A stretch of DNA of 64,000 bases from the NCBI RefSeq assembly GCF_000421545.1, contig NZ_ATXF01000001.1, positions 1 to 64,000 on the forward strand, written 5' to 3'. The translations under genes and the position numbers were made by a program. The DNA comes from Agromyces italicus DSM 16388 (GTDB lineage Bacteria > Actinomycetota > Actinomycetes > Actinomycetales > Microbacteriaceae). Of this stretch, positions 18,549 through 26,317 are shown one piece after another. The notes beneath the pieces are model-generated. The model had not been told where the DNA came from. It saw nothing but the letters and a program-made list of their open reading frames with translations, and did not search any database. Every line of letters begins with the position of its first letter. The first letter of the stretch is position 1.

Positions 18549-18759
18549 CCCGAGCAGCCTGGGGAAGGTGAGGTGCCGTCACTCACCGTACGCTGCTGCC
18601 ACTGGTCGCGCAGGGGTTGCACGCACGATTCCCGCGAGCGCGGCATCGCTGCTTGTGGAGAGATTTTGTCCCCCAGCAGGATGACTGACAGTATCGTCAG
18701 GTGTCCGCGATTCTTCGGGACGCCATTTGTCTGCCGAACATGTAATGGAGTGCCAGGGG

Positions 18760-19053
18760 ATGTCGAATATCAAGGTTTCCTACGCTGAGATCGAGACCGC
18801 GGCGAGCCAGCTCGGCACGGGACGTGAGGAGATCACGACGAAGCTGCAGGGCATGCAGAGCCAGATCCAGAACCTCGTGAGCTCCGGGTTCGTCACTGAC
18901 CAGGCGTCGGGCAAGTTCAACGACGCGTACACGAAGTACACGGCGTCGGCGAACACGCTGATTGCGCAGCTCAACGAGATCCAGTCCTTCCTTACCGGCA
19001 CGGCGAACGCGATGCGTGACCTCGACTCCCAGATCGCGTCCAAGATCAACTAG
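18760..19053 (+). CDS. esxA: WXG100-family protein (EsxA-like), T7SS substrate
   Basis: The 97-residue, all-helical product has the size and helix-turn-helix hairpin of WXG100 proteins. Helix one is IKVSYAEIETAASQL onward; helix two ends NAMRDLDSQIASKIN. The turn reads SSGFVTDQASGKFNDAY, so the classical tryptophan of WXG is replaced (SGF). ATG 18760 is preceded by GGAG at about 10 bases; an ATG at 18745 is possible but gives an atypical N-terminus. It is placed between the EssC-like motor and the other secretion genes, as expected for the co-secreted or structural substrate. Confidence 0.85.
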   Translation: MSNIKVSYAEIETAASQLGTGREEITTKLQGMQSQIQNLVSSGFVTDQASGKFNDAYTKYTASANTLIAQLNEIQSFLTGTANAMRDLDSQIASKIN

Positions 19054-19067
19054 CCCCCAGCACGATC

Positions 19068-19571
19068 GTGTCGCGAGGCGACGTGCCAGACGCGAGCACG
19101 TCGATGTTGCTCGAGTTTGCGGGGCTCTGGTCGCGGGGTCTCGCCGATGTGGGCAAGTTGTGGCAGCTGTTCGATGTGTGCGAAATGCACATGCTCCGGC
19201 CGGACTACTTCGGTGCTCCGGTCTTCCGAACCGAAGCCGGATTGATCACTCCGGTGTTTTCAACGCTCGAGTTGCTCACGGAGTTCGTCGCAGCGTCGCC
19301 GGAGCTTGGGCCGGAATCAGGGGCCGGCGACTTCGACTGGGTGCGGCTGACCGGCGCGAAATTGTTCGGTCTCCCGGTCCGTGCACGGCTGCTGTCCATC
19401 GACCCGGGCAGCGAACACGGCGTGGTCGTGGATCTTGCTGCTAGGGATGACCCGCGGCCGTTGGCGAACGGTGCACCGCCGCTCGCGATCGATCTGGAGA
19501 TGTCCCGCGACGGAAGGGTCATCGGCGGTCGGCGTGAAACCTCGGATGCTGCCACTGAGACGGAAGAATGA
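19068..19571 (+). CDS. SseB-like T7SS-associated protein
   Basis: The 167-residue product contains an SseB-type pattern: EAGLITPVFSTLELLTEF (about residues 56-73), then FDWVRLTGAKLFGLP (about residues 88-102). SseB-domain proteins recur in actinobacterial type VII loci and probably have an accessory or chaperone-like role, not a catalytic one. The start used is GTG 19068; a start at ATG 19104 (MLLEFAGLW) is also possible. It overlaps the next gene by 4 bp (ATGA), so the block from 19068 to 21653 is probably one transcript. Confidence 0.6.
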   Translation: MSRGDVPDASTSMLLEFAGLWSRGLADVGKLWQLFDVCEMHMLRPDYFGAPVFRTEAGLITPVFSTLELLTEFVAASPELGPESGAGDFDWVRLTGAKLFGLPVRARLLSIDPGSEHGVVVDLAARDDPRPLANGAPPLAIDLEMSRDGRVIGGRRETSDAATETEE

Positions 19572-19861
19572 TGAGCGATTTTCAGTGTTCCCCGCAGGAA
19601 CTGCGAAACGGCGCGGTTAACGCAGGCGTGATCGGGCAGGCAATTGCTGGGCACCCGGTGCACCGGCTCATTTCTGGCGATGTCGGTCATGCCGGGGTGG
19701 CTGCGGCAGTGACCGCTTTTCGTGAGGCCTGGGCGGGCGAGTACCGTCTGCGGCAACAGGCAGCCGACGAGGCGAGCCAGATGCTCCAAGGTGCAGCAAC
19801 CGATACCGAACGGGTGGACGCACTGCTGGCGCAGGCGATCGCACAGATCGGCGGCCGCTGA
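19568..19861 (+). CDS. EspC/WXG-like small T7SS protein
   Basis: A 97-residue predicted helical protein (MMSDFQCSPQELRNGA at the start, AFREAWAGEYRLRQQAADEA around residues 50-69). Its size and composition fit EspC-like or WXG100-like partners that pair with a toxin's N-terminal helical domain for export. It overlaps the SseB-like gene by 4 bp and the toxin gene by 1 bp. This tight coupling supports a role as a dedicated partner of the TNT toxin. Homology is not certain from sequence reading alone. Confidence 0.6.
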   Translation: MMSDFQCSPQELRNGAVNAGVIGQAIAGHPVHRLISGDVGHAGVAAAVTAFREAWAGEYRLRQQAADEASQMLQGAATDTERVDALLAQAIAQIGGR

Positions 19862-21315
19862 TGCTGTCAGGAAGCGCGAGCGTTGAGACGTTGATCCCCG
19901 GGAGCCCGACCGCGATCGCGAGCACGATGGAAACGGCTGGTGCCGGTGCGAGCACCGCTCGGGATGTGACACAAGCGTGGCAGGTCATGAGCATCCCAGG
20001 CTGGCAAGGTCGCGCCGCGGCTGGGTGGCAAACGTTCACCCCGCGCGAAGCAGGTCGCGCCGGTCTCGCGCCTGCCGCGTTCAACCGGGTCGCGTCCGCC
20101 CTGCTGCGCTACCAAAGCGCGTTCCAAGCGGCTCGCGCCGAAGCACAAGCCGCGATCAATGATGCCGCCACTGCCGAACGGGCCACCGCGAACGCCCAAC
20201 AGGAACATCAGACCGCGGAACGCGTCGCGGCCCTCGCGGCGCCCGGGACTCCTGAATCGATCGTGGCGCCGTTCGCTGACCCTGGTGCCGTTTCGATCGT
20301 GAACGCGAACGCCCGCTACGAAGCGGCCCGTGCCACGCTCCAACAGGTCGGCGACGAGGTCGCCGCTGAGATCCGTGCTGCGGGCGGCACGACCTCAGGT
20401 GAAGCACCAGGAATCGAATGGTGGGAGCAGGTCGGCATGTCTGTTCCCACATGGTTCGAGGGCCTGTTCCTCCAAGCAGGGGATACCGTGGTCGGGATCT
20501 GGGAGATGCTCCCCATCCAGTACATCTGGGACGACCTCGTCAACGATGGTGACGACTGGTGGGAGCAGTACTTCGTCGATCTTTGGGGCGGCATCATCGA
20601 CTCCGTGGTCACAGACCCACTCGGTGCACTCGACGCGATGTGGGGTGAGTTCATCGCAGCTGACCACTGGGATGGCTATGTCGGCGAAGGCGCTGGCCGC
20701 GTCACCTTCAACGTCGCATCGTTCGCAGTCGCGGGCGTCGGAGCGCTCAAAGTCCTCAAGGGCCTCAAAGGACTTAGTCGGGCAGAAGCTGCAGCTGTCA
20801 TCCTGAACAAGCCACCGAAACTCGATGTTCGAGTCGATCACTCACGCCCTGGGGGACACCTGTTTCCCGACGGCTTCGACCCACTGGGTGGGCTAAGGGC
20901 CGACGAGTTCGCAACCAAACACTGGGACCCCGACGCAGAACAATGGGACGGTTCGCTGGGAGGATGGAGATACCCGCCGGACAACGGATTCGACACCTCA
21001 CCCGGTGTACCGCCACCACTAGAACTCACTGAGCTCCCCACTGGGTTCAAGTTCGACCGGTTCGGCGACCCGGAAGGTTCATATGTCTCGCCTGAGGGGA
21101 CGCCGTTCCCTGAACGGGCCCTCCCACCCGACGCGGTACTGAAGGACTACCACGTCTACAAATTGGTGAAACCGTTCGACGACTCCTCGGGCTACCCGGT
21201 CGGTGGGGCCATCGCGGCAGAGTTCGAGCAACCTGGCGGTGGCACTCAGATCAAACTCCCGAAGAACGTTGCGTGGTTGGAAGAGAACGACTACATCGAG
21301 GAGGTTCCGCAGTGA
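19861..21315 (+). CDS. T7SS-exported toxin with C-terminal TNT (NAD glycohydrolase) domain
   Basis: The 484-residue protein has an N-terminal helical domain (about residues 1-190, with a WQVMSIPGWQGRAAAGW segment of WXG type), a middle region with a hydrophobic stretch (about residues 285-310) and a C-terminal TNT domain (about residues 370-484). TNT hydrolyses NAD+. Residues in positions matching the NAD pocket of the CpnT toxin domain are present: Arg400 in FDRFGD, Tyr408 in GSYVSPEGTPF, His431 in DYHVYKLVKP and Gln463 in GGGTQIKLP. ATG 19861 overlaps the preceding stop. The downstream gene probably encodes immunity. The target is likely competing bacteria, or host cells if there is one. 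Confidence 0.85.
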   Translation: MLSGSASVETLIPGSPTAIASTMETAGAGASTARDVTQAWQVMSIPGWQGRAAAGWQTFTPREAGRAGLAPAAFNRVASALLRYQSAFQAARAEAQAAINDAATAERATANAQQEHQTAERVAALAAPGTPESIVAPFADPGAVSIVNANARYEAARATLQQVGDEVAAEIRAAGGTTSGEAPGIEWWEQVGMSVPTWFEGLFLQAGDTVVGIWEMLPIQYIWDDLVNDGDDWWEQYFVDLWGGIIDSVVTDPLGALDAMWGEFIAADHWDGYVGEGAGRVTFNVASFAVAGVGALKVLKGLKGLSRAEAAAVILNKPPKLDVRVDHSRPGGHLFPDGFDPLGGLRADEFATKHWDPDAEQWDGSLGGWRYPPDNGFDTSPGVPPPLELTELPTGFKFDRFGDPEGSYVSPEGTPFPERALPPDAVLKDYHVYKLVKPFDDSSGYPVGGAIAAEFEQPGGGTQIKLPKNVAWLEENDYIEEVPQ

Positions 21316-21653
21316 AGTTTCCCGAACTGTGCAAGAAGTTGATTCGTGAGGTCGGTAGCGCCGACGTTGTCTGCAACGCTTATCCGGGTCTCGGGGCGAC
21401 CTCTTCCCAGCAGGCCAAGCTGGGATTGTGGGTGCACGACGGCATATTCGACGTCGGAGGAGAAGAGCGAGGCGAGTGGAACTCGACCCGGCACTTCTCA
21501 ACCGAGGATGAAGCTTGCGAATACATTTACGATCGCTTGACCCGACAGTCGGAGATTCGGGCAGAAACTCCGGAGGAGAGGCAACGAAGCCGGGAAATCA
21601 CGGAAGCAACCACTCAGAAGTTGAAAGAGATGTTCCGCAAGCGGGACCTTTGA
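21312..21653 (+). CDS. Probable immunity protein for the TNT toxin
   Basis: A 113-residue protein starting at GTG 21312, which overlaps the toxin stop by 4 bp (GTGA). Features include KFPELCKKLIREVG at the N-terminus, GLWVHDGIFDVGGEE near the middle and a charged helical tail ending KEMFRKRDL. It has no signal peptide or membrane segment, as expected for a cytoplasmic antidote. No family is recognised from the sequence; the call rests on position, size and translational coupling to a polymorphic toxin. The C-terminal acidic/basic helix could mimic a partner surface, but that is speculative. Confidence 0.65.
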   Translation: MKFPELCKKLIREVGSADVVCNAYPGLGATSSQQAKLGLWVHDGIFDVGGEERGEWNSTRHFSTEDEACEYIYDRLTRQSEIRAETPEERQRSREITEATTQKLKEMFRKRDL

Positions 21654-21904
21654 GTTCGTTGAAAGCATCACCGCGCTCACGTTCATCACACGGTCGCGGC
21701 CATCACTCCCGACATCCCGAATTTCGTCCGCGCTTCGAATTCGACGTGGCCGCGCTCGCATCTGTCTAAACAAACAGCCCACCTTGAGAGCGAGCAGAAC
21801 AATTATGCAGCCTGCTGTTTCAGACCTTCGTGAACTCCGCAGCTTGGTGCAGCTGAGTCGCCCCGGTGTGTCCGGAGGCAGAATTCCTTGGAAGGATCTG
21901 TCTT

Positions 21905-22228
21905 ATGGCACGTCCCAGTAAGTATCCGCGTGAGCTTCGTGAGCGCGCTGTCCGTATGGTCGCCGAGGTGCGGTCCGAGTATCCGAGCGAGTACGCGGCG
22001 ATCACCGCGGTCGCGGGCATGCTCGGGATCGGCTCGCCCGAAACGATCCGGACCTGGATTCGCCGGGTCCAGGTCGATGTCGGGCAGCGGCCCGGTGTCA
22101 CGAGCGACGCGCAGGCAGAGATCAAGAAGCTGAAGCGGGAGAACGCTGAGTTGCGGCGGGCGAACGAGATATTGAAGGCGGCCTCGGCTTTCTTCGCGGC
22201 CGAACTCGACCGGCCACACCTGCGATAG
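21905..22228 (+). CDS. IS3-family transposase OrfA
   Basis: A 107-residue protein from ATG 21905 (MARPSKYPRELRERAVRMV). It has a helix-turn-helix (about residues 37-60, GMLGIGSPETIRTWIRR) and a leucine-zipper-like stretch (EIKKLKRENAELRRANEIL, about residues 73-91). It ends just where the orfB frame becomes protein-like. A -1 slip on the TTTCTTC run near 22187 would produce the OrfAB fusion that acts as transposase. Confidence 0.9.
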   Translation: MARPSKYPRELRERAVRMVAEVRSEYPSEYAAITAVAGMLGIGSPETIRTWIRRVQVDVGQRPGVTSDAQAEIKKLKRENAELRRANEILKAASAFFAAELDRPHLR

Positions 22229-23157
22229 TCGCCTTCATCGACGAGCACAAGGATCGCACCGATGGTGGGCTCCGGTGGGGTGTCGAGTCGATCTGTGCCG
22301 TGCTCACCCAGCACGGTTGCAAGGTCGCCCCATCGAGCTACTACGACGCCCGGAACCGGGAGCCGTCGGCGCGGGAGGTCTCGGACGAGCGGTGGAAGCC
22401 GATCATCCTGGCCACGTGGAAGAAGCAACGGCGGCTGCTCGGCGCTCGAAAGCTCTGGTTGCGGTTGCGACGTGAGGGGCATGACATCGCCCGCTGCACG
22501 GTGGAACGGCTCATGCGTGAGCTCGGGATCGCTGGTGTCGTCCGGGGGCGGCGCAAGAACCCGGTCGACGCCGATCCGAGGGAAAGCAGGCCGGCCGATC
22601 TCGTGGACCGGCACTTCGCCAGGTTCCGCACGAATCAGCTCTGGGTGGCCGACTTCACCTACGTGTGGACATGGTCGGGGTGGGTGTACGTCGCGTTCGT
22701 GTTCGACGCGCACTCCCGCCGCATCCTCGGCTGGCGTGCCGCGACGAGCATGACGACCCCGTTGGTGCTGGACTGTCTCGAGATGGCGCTCTGGACCCGG
22801 CGGCGCGAGGGCGCTACCGGCTTCGCCGGGCTCACGCATCACACGGATGCCGGGTCGGTCTACACGTCGATTTCGTTCACCGATCGGCTCATCGACGAGG
22901 GCATCGACCCGTCCGTCGGGTCTGTCGGTGATGCGTACGACAATGCTCTCGCGGAGTCGCAGATCGGGCTCTACAAGTCCGAACTCATCCATCACGAGGG
23001 CCCGTGGCGCGACGTCGATCAGGTCGAGGTCGCGACCGCCGGCTGGGTGCAGTGGTTCAACACTGAGCGCATCCACGGCTCGATCGACGACCTCACGCCG
23101 CTCGAGGCCGAGCAGTTCAGCTACGCTCTGACCCAACCCCTCGAACGAGCGGGCTGA
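22225..23157 (+). CDS. IS3-family transposase OrfB (read by frameshift from OrfA)
   Basis: The rve integrase core of the transposase. The frame is protein-like from IVAFIDEHKD (22225), upstream of the first possible internal start (GTG 22300), consistent with -1 frameshift fusion to OrfA. DDE landmarks are LWVADFTYVWTW, GLTHHTDAGSVYTS and YDNALAESQIGLYKSEL. The C-terminal WVQWFNTERIHGSI motif is typical. No internal stop is seen, so the element may be active. Confidence 0.9.
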   Translation: MVAFIDEHKDRTDGGLRWGVESICAVLTQHGCKVAPSSYYDARNREPSAREVSDERWKPIILATWKKQRRLLGARKLWLRLRREGHDIARCTVERLMRELGIAGVVRGRRKNPVDADPRESRPADLVDRHFARFRTNQLWVADFTYVWTWSGWVYVAFVFDAHSRRILGWRAATSMTTPLVLDCLEMALWTRRREGATGFAGLTHHTDAGSVYTSISFTDRLIDEGIDPSVGSVGDAYDNALAESQIGLYKSELIHHEGPWRDVDQVEVATAGWVQWFNTERIHGSIDDLTPLEAEQFSYALTQPLERAG

Positions 23158-23196
23158 CACCAGAAACCAGCCCTCCGGACACGCCGGGGCGACTCA

Positions 23197-23559
23197 GACC
23201 GCCTCCTGGAATACGTGACCGAGAAACTCCCGAAGGTCGCCGAGCACCTCGCTGACGCGCGGGAGGACGTCCTCGCGTTCACCGCGTACCCGAAAGACGT
23301 GTGGATGCAGATCTGGTTCAACAACCCCGCCGAACGGCTCAACAAGGAGATCCGCCGCCGCACCGACGCCGTCGGGATCTTCCCGAACCGCGACGCGATC
23401 ATCCGCCTCGTCGGCGCGGTCCTGGCCGAGCAGACCGACGAATGGGCCGAAGGCCGCCGCTACCTCGGACTCGATGTCCTCGCTCGGTCACGCCTCAACC
23501 TCGTTCCCGACACCGGAAACGAGGTGACCGACCAACCCGTCCTCGAACTCAGCGCCTAA
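23197..23559 (+). pseudogene. IS256-family transposase, C-terminal fragment
   Basis: The frame opens directly at the IS3 right end with [18 protein letters not shown] and continues [20 protein letters not shown] and [20 protein letters not shown], which is the C-terminal third of an IS256/mutator-type transposase. The N-terminal two thirds and two of the catalytic aspartates are missing, and no matching piece lies left of the IS3. The product is therefore non-functional. The IS256 right end probably falls near 23612 (after CACGTCCAGGGGCTTGACC). Confidence 0.85.
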
Positions 23560-23889
23560 CCAACACCAGCTCGAAGGATCACCGACCGCTACACCACGTC
23601 CAGGGGCTTGACCATCGGGCACCTGGTCGTCTCGATCATCGGCTCGTCGATCGCGCGGACGCGAGTCATGAACCCGCGGATCGCAATTCCGTTCATTTCG
23701 TCGATCTAGATACGCACACGGAGGGTGGGCAATTCCTCCAGCCGGTCGACTGTCCAAAGAAGTCGATTCACAGCCGCCGAAATTCAATGTGGATGTCACG
23801 GGGGCGCGCCTCGCCGGCGAAACCCCCGCAGTGGCCGGCCGGCGCCATCGGGCCACCGCCTGTTCGTTACGGGCGGTTGATCGTCGAGA
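23560..23889 (+). other. Junction between accessory region and core chromosome, no gene
   Basis: The first 50 bp are the outer end of the IS256 remnant. From about 23615 to 23700 the minus strand could encode a short stretch beginning MNGIAIRGFMTRVRAIDEPM, which may be the start of a chromosomal gene cut off by the IS256 element, but it is too short to identify. The remaining sequence up to the DivIVA-like stop shows nothing recognisable. Confidence 0.4.
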
Positions 23890-24663
23890 TCACGGCCGAA
23901 TGTACGTTTGACGCTGCACGGTCGGTTCGGGCGGCACGGCCGGGAGCCAATCGGGTTCCTCGTCGGTCGCGTCGTCGTCGGCGACGACGGGGGGCGCGAC
24001 CGGCTCGTCCGCCGACTGCGGCAGTGCGCCGAGCCGGTCGACCTGCTCGGCCAGCGCCTCGAGCACCGAGCGCAGTTGGACCTGGGCGACGCGCGCGTAG
24101 GTGCGCACGTACTCGATCTCCGGCATCGCCGCCTGCGGTGAGGCGACGGGGCCCGCGCCCGTGCTCCCGGCGGCAACGTGCGAATCCTCCGCCCGCGCGG
24201 CGCGTTCGAGCACGTCGCGGTACTCCTCACGGGCCGCGAGAACGAGATCGCGCGCATACTGCTCGGCATCTGCAACGGCCCGGTCGGCGATCGTCTGCGC
24301 CTGCGATAGCAGACCGACTGCGCCGAGGGTGACGTCTTCGTCGAGCTTCGCTTCGGCTGTGGCACTGAGTCGCGCAAGCTCTGCGCGCAGCTGGTCGCGT
24401 TCGCGGCGATCCTGTTCTGCGGCGGAGCGGACGGCGTCGATCGCCTCGTTCAGGCCGACGAGGAACGCGTCGACTTCGGCGCGGTCGTACCCGGCTCCGA
24501 TATGCCGGACCGCGAACCTGGCCGGGTCGGTCTTGGGGAGGCCGGCGACGGCTGTCGCAAGATCGGACTGTTGCGTTACGGTCGGGGTCGGGATCGGGAT
24601 CGGAGCCGTGGTCGGGCCGTGCACTGAATTGGACTGCGGCTCGTTCTCAAGATCGGGAGTCAT
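23890..24663 (-). CDS. DivIVA-domain coiled-coil protein
   Basis: The 257-residue protein has a Pro/Thr-rich N-terminal extension (about residues 1-45) and a DivIVA-type domain (FAVRHIGAGYDRAEVDAFL, about residues 50-68). A long Ala/Glu/Arg-rich coiled coil (about residues 70-150) and an acidic Pro-rich tail follow. DivIVA-domain proteins sense membrane curvature and organise polar growth or division in actinobacteria. This is not the main Wag31 gene, which normally sits near ftsZ. Its ATG overlaps the hmp stop by 4 bp (ATGA), so it is co-transcribed with the two haem proteins, an unusual setting. Confidence 0.75.
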   Translation of the reverse strand: MTPDLENEPQSNSVHGPTTAPIPIPTPTVTQQSDLATAVAGLPKTDPARFAVRHIGAGYDRAEVDAFLVGLNEAIDAVRSAAEQDRRERDQLRAELARLSATAEAKLDEDVTLGAVGLLSQAQTIADRAVADAEQYARDLVLAAREEYRDVLERAARAEDSHVAAGSTGAGPVASPQAAMPEIEYVRTYARVAQVQLRSVLEALAEQVDRLGALPQSADEPVAPPVVADDDATDEEPDWLPAVPPEPTVQRQTYIRP

Positions 24664-25868
24664 CGGGCACTTCCCATTCGTTCGGCGGGCAGTGGGGACA
24701 GCTGCCCATCTTGGATTTCGTGAGGGCCTTCCAGCGGCGCCTCCTCGAGCGTCGCGAATTGCTCGAAGCGGAGATCGCCGGAGGCGACACCGGCAGCGCG
24801 GAGTCGTGCGAGCGAGTGCTTGACCATGGCCGGAGAGCCGCAGACCATCGCGAGGTCGCCAGCGCGGAAGTCGTCTTCCGCCGCCGCGTCGCCGACCAGC
24901 CCCTTGCGGCCCGGGTAGCTCGGGTCATCGGAGACGACGGGCGTGTAGGTGAACCAGGGTCGACCCGCGAGGCTCTGCAGCAGGCGCTGTTCGTAGAGAT
25001 TCCACGGCACGCGCGCGCCGTGGAACAGGCGCACGCGAGGAGCATCCCCGGTCTCCTGCCACTGCACGTCGATCCGCTCGAGGTGTGCGCGGAGGGGAGC
25101 GAAGCCGGTGCCGCCTGCGACCAGCAGGAGGTCTCGGTGGTGCTCATCGGCGCCGAGAGTCAGTTCGTGCCCGACCGGTGCGCCGAGGCGCAGCACATCG
25201 CCGACCTTGAGTTTTCGGACGATCGCGCTCGACACTTGACCGCCCGGCACGAGCTGCACGTGGAACTCGAGCGTCCCGTCGGGCCGCGGCGCGTTCGCGA
25301 TGCTGAGGTAGCGCCAGAGGCGGGGCGCCTGCGGCGTTTCGACCGCCACCGATTGACCGGGTTCGAAGACCAGCTCGGGTTCGGGGCGAACGTGCACGAT
25401 CGCCACCTCCATGTTTCGGCGTTCGATCGCCGTGACATGGCCCTCCCAGGAGGCCGGACTGACCTGTTCCGACTCCTCGGCGGCCTGCACCATGACGGTG
25501 GCGATCACACCGTACGCGGCGGCCCAGTCGGACGCGAGCTCCGGGGTCCACTGATCACCGAGGAAGTGCTTCAGCGTCGTCAGCAGCGAGAGGCCCACGG
25601 CGTCGTAGTGCTCCGCGATCACCTGGAACCGCCGGTGATCCCTGCCGAGTTGCTGGATGAACGCGGTCACCTCATCGAGCTGGTCGACGTTCGAGACGAT
25701 GCGACCCAGCGCGCCGACGAGTCGGTCGCGCTGGGTCGCCATCGACACCGGGAACATCGCCCGCAGCTCAGGGTGCGTGTAGAAGAGGTGCGAGTAGAAG
25801 AAGAGCGGCACCTCGTCGCCGAGCGTCTCCGCCGACGACCACGTGCGCTTCAGAGCCGCGGTGTCCAA
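24660..25868 (-). CDS. hmp: Flavohemoprotein, nitric oxide dioxygenase
   Basis: Hmp oxidises NO to nitrate using O2 and NAD(P)H. The 402-residue protein has an N-terminal globin domain (about residues 1-135, with probable proximal His in LGRDHRRFQV). The FAD-binding domain has RLWRYLSIAN, and the NAD-binding domain has VAGGTGFAPLRAHL and AMVCGSPAMV. I place the start at TTG 25868, four bases after the stop of the truncated haemoglobin gene; this gives the normal globin N-terminus (DTAALKRTW) and family length. A longer frame to 25967 would overlap that gene and reads unlike a globin. It is probably translated by coupling. Confidence 0.9.
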   Translation of the reverse strand: MDTAALKRTWSSAETLGDEVPLFFYSHLFYTHPELRAMFPVSMATQRDRLVGALGRIVSNVDQLDEVTAFIQQLGRDHRRFQVIAEHYDAVGLSLLTTLKHFLGDQWTPELASDWAAAYGVIATVMVQAAEESEQVSPASWEGHVTAIERRNMEVAIVHVRPEPELVFEPGQSVAVETPQAPRLWRYLSIANAPRPDGTLEFHVQLVPGGQVSSAIVRKLKVGDVLRLGAPVGHELTLGADEHHRDLLLVAGGTGFAPLRAHLERIDVQWQETGDAPRVRLFHGARVPWNLYEQRLLQSLAGRPWFTYTPVVSDDPSYPGRKGLVGDAAAEDDFRAGDLAMVCGSPAMVKHSLARLRAAGVASGDLRFEQFATLEEAPLEGPHEIQDGQLSPLPAERMGSAR

Positions 25869-25872
25869 GCGA

Positions 25873-26277
25873 TCACTCGTGCGTCGAAGCGGCCTCGACG
25901 ATGTCGGGCTGGGTGGCGGCGACCGCCGCCACCGTCCGATCGATGATCTCGGCAGGCACGCCCGCACCGGTCAGCGCGGCCACGAGGTGACCGGCGACGG
26001 CCGCGAAGTCGTCGGCCGAGATGCCCATGCCGGCGTGCGCCTTGCGCAGATCGCGCCCCTCGTAGACGACGGGGCCGCCCATGACGGTCGAGACGAGTGC
26101 GACCTGGTGTCGCTTGAGACGGACGAGTTCGATGCCGTCGAAGTAGTGCGCGAGTCGATCGTCGCCGAGCACCAACTCGTAGAAGCGGTCGACCACGGCG
26201 CTGATCGCCGGGGCGCCTCCCACCGCCGCGTAGTCGCTCTGTGCTTCCGATTCGGTCTGAAGTGTGGGGGAACTCAT
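25873..26277 (-). CDS. glbN: Group I truncated haemoglobin
   Basis: The 134-residue product has the group I truncated globin pattern: YAAVGGAPAISAVVDRFYEL with Tyr at the B10 position, PVVYEGRDLRKAHAGMGI with the probable proximal His, and FAAVAGHLVAAL. Members bind O2 and NO and can detoxify NO when supplied with electrons. ATG 26277 is preferred to the TTG twelve bases upstream. It is the first gene of a glbN-hmp-divIVA-like operon, so the reductase for it may be the neighbouring Hmp or another flavoprotein. Confidence 0.85.
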   Translation of the reverse strand: MSSPTLQTESEAQSDYAAVGGAPAISAVVDRFYELVLGDDRLAHYFDGIELVRLKRHQVALVSTVMGGPVVYEGRDLRKAHAGMGISADDFAAVAGHLVAALTGAGVPAEIIDRTVAAVAATQPDIVEAASTHE

Positions 26278-26317
26278 CGTTGGGTCCAATCGTTTCGTCG
26301 GGAGGGGCGATCCATTC

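Larger units (their letters stand above)
21854..23196 (+). mobile_element. IS3-family insertion sequence, complete
   Basis: The 1343-bp element begins TGAGTCGCCCCGGTGTGTCC and ends with the inverted match GGACACGCCGGGGCGACTCA. It holds orfA and orfB in -1 relation, the IS3 arrangement. It differs from the partial IS3 at the left edge. Flanking bases (AGC on the left, GAC on the right) do not form an obvious target duplication. The right side abuts an IS256 fragment, so the ends may have been rearranged after insertion. Confidence 0.85.

Noticed and set aside
25869..25967. Upstream extension of hmp to 25967
   Set aside because: It overlaps glbN almost fully for that length and the translation (Arg/Ser-rich) does not resemble a globin N-terminus.
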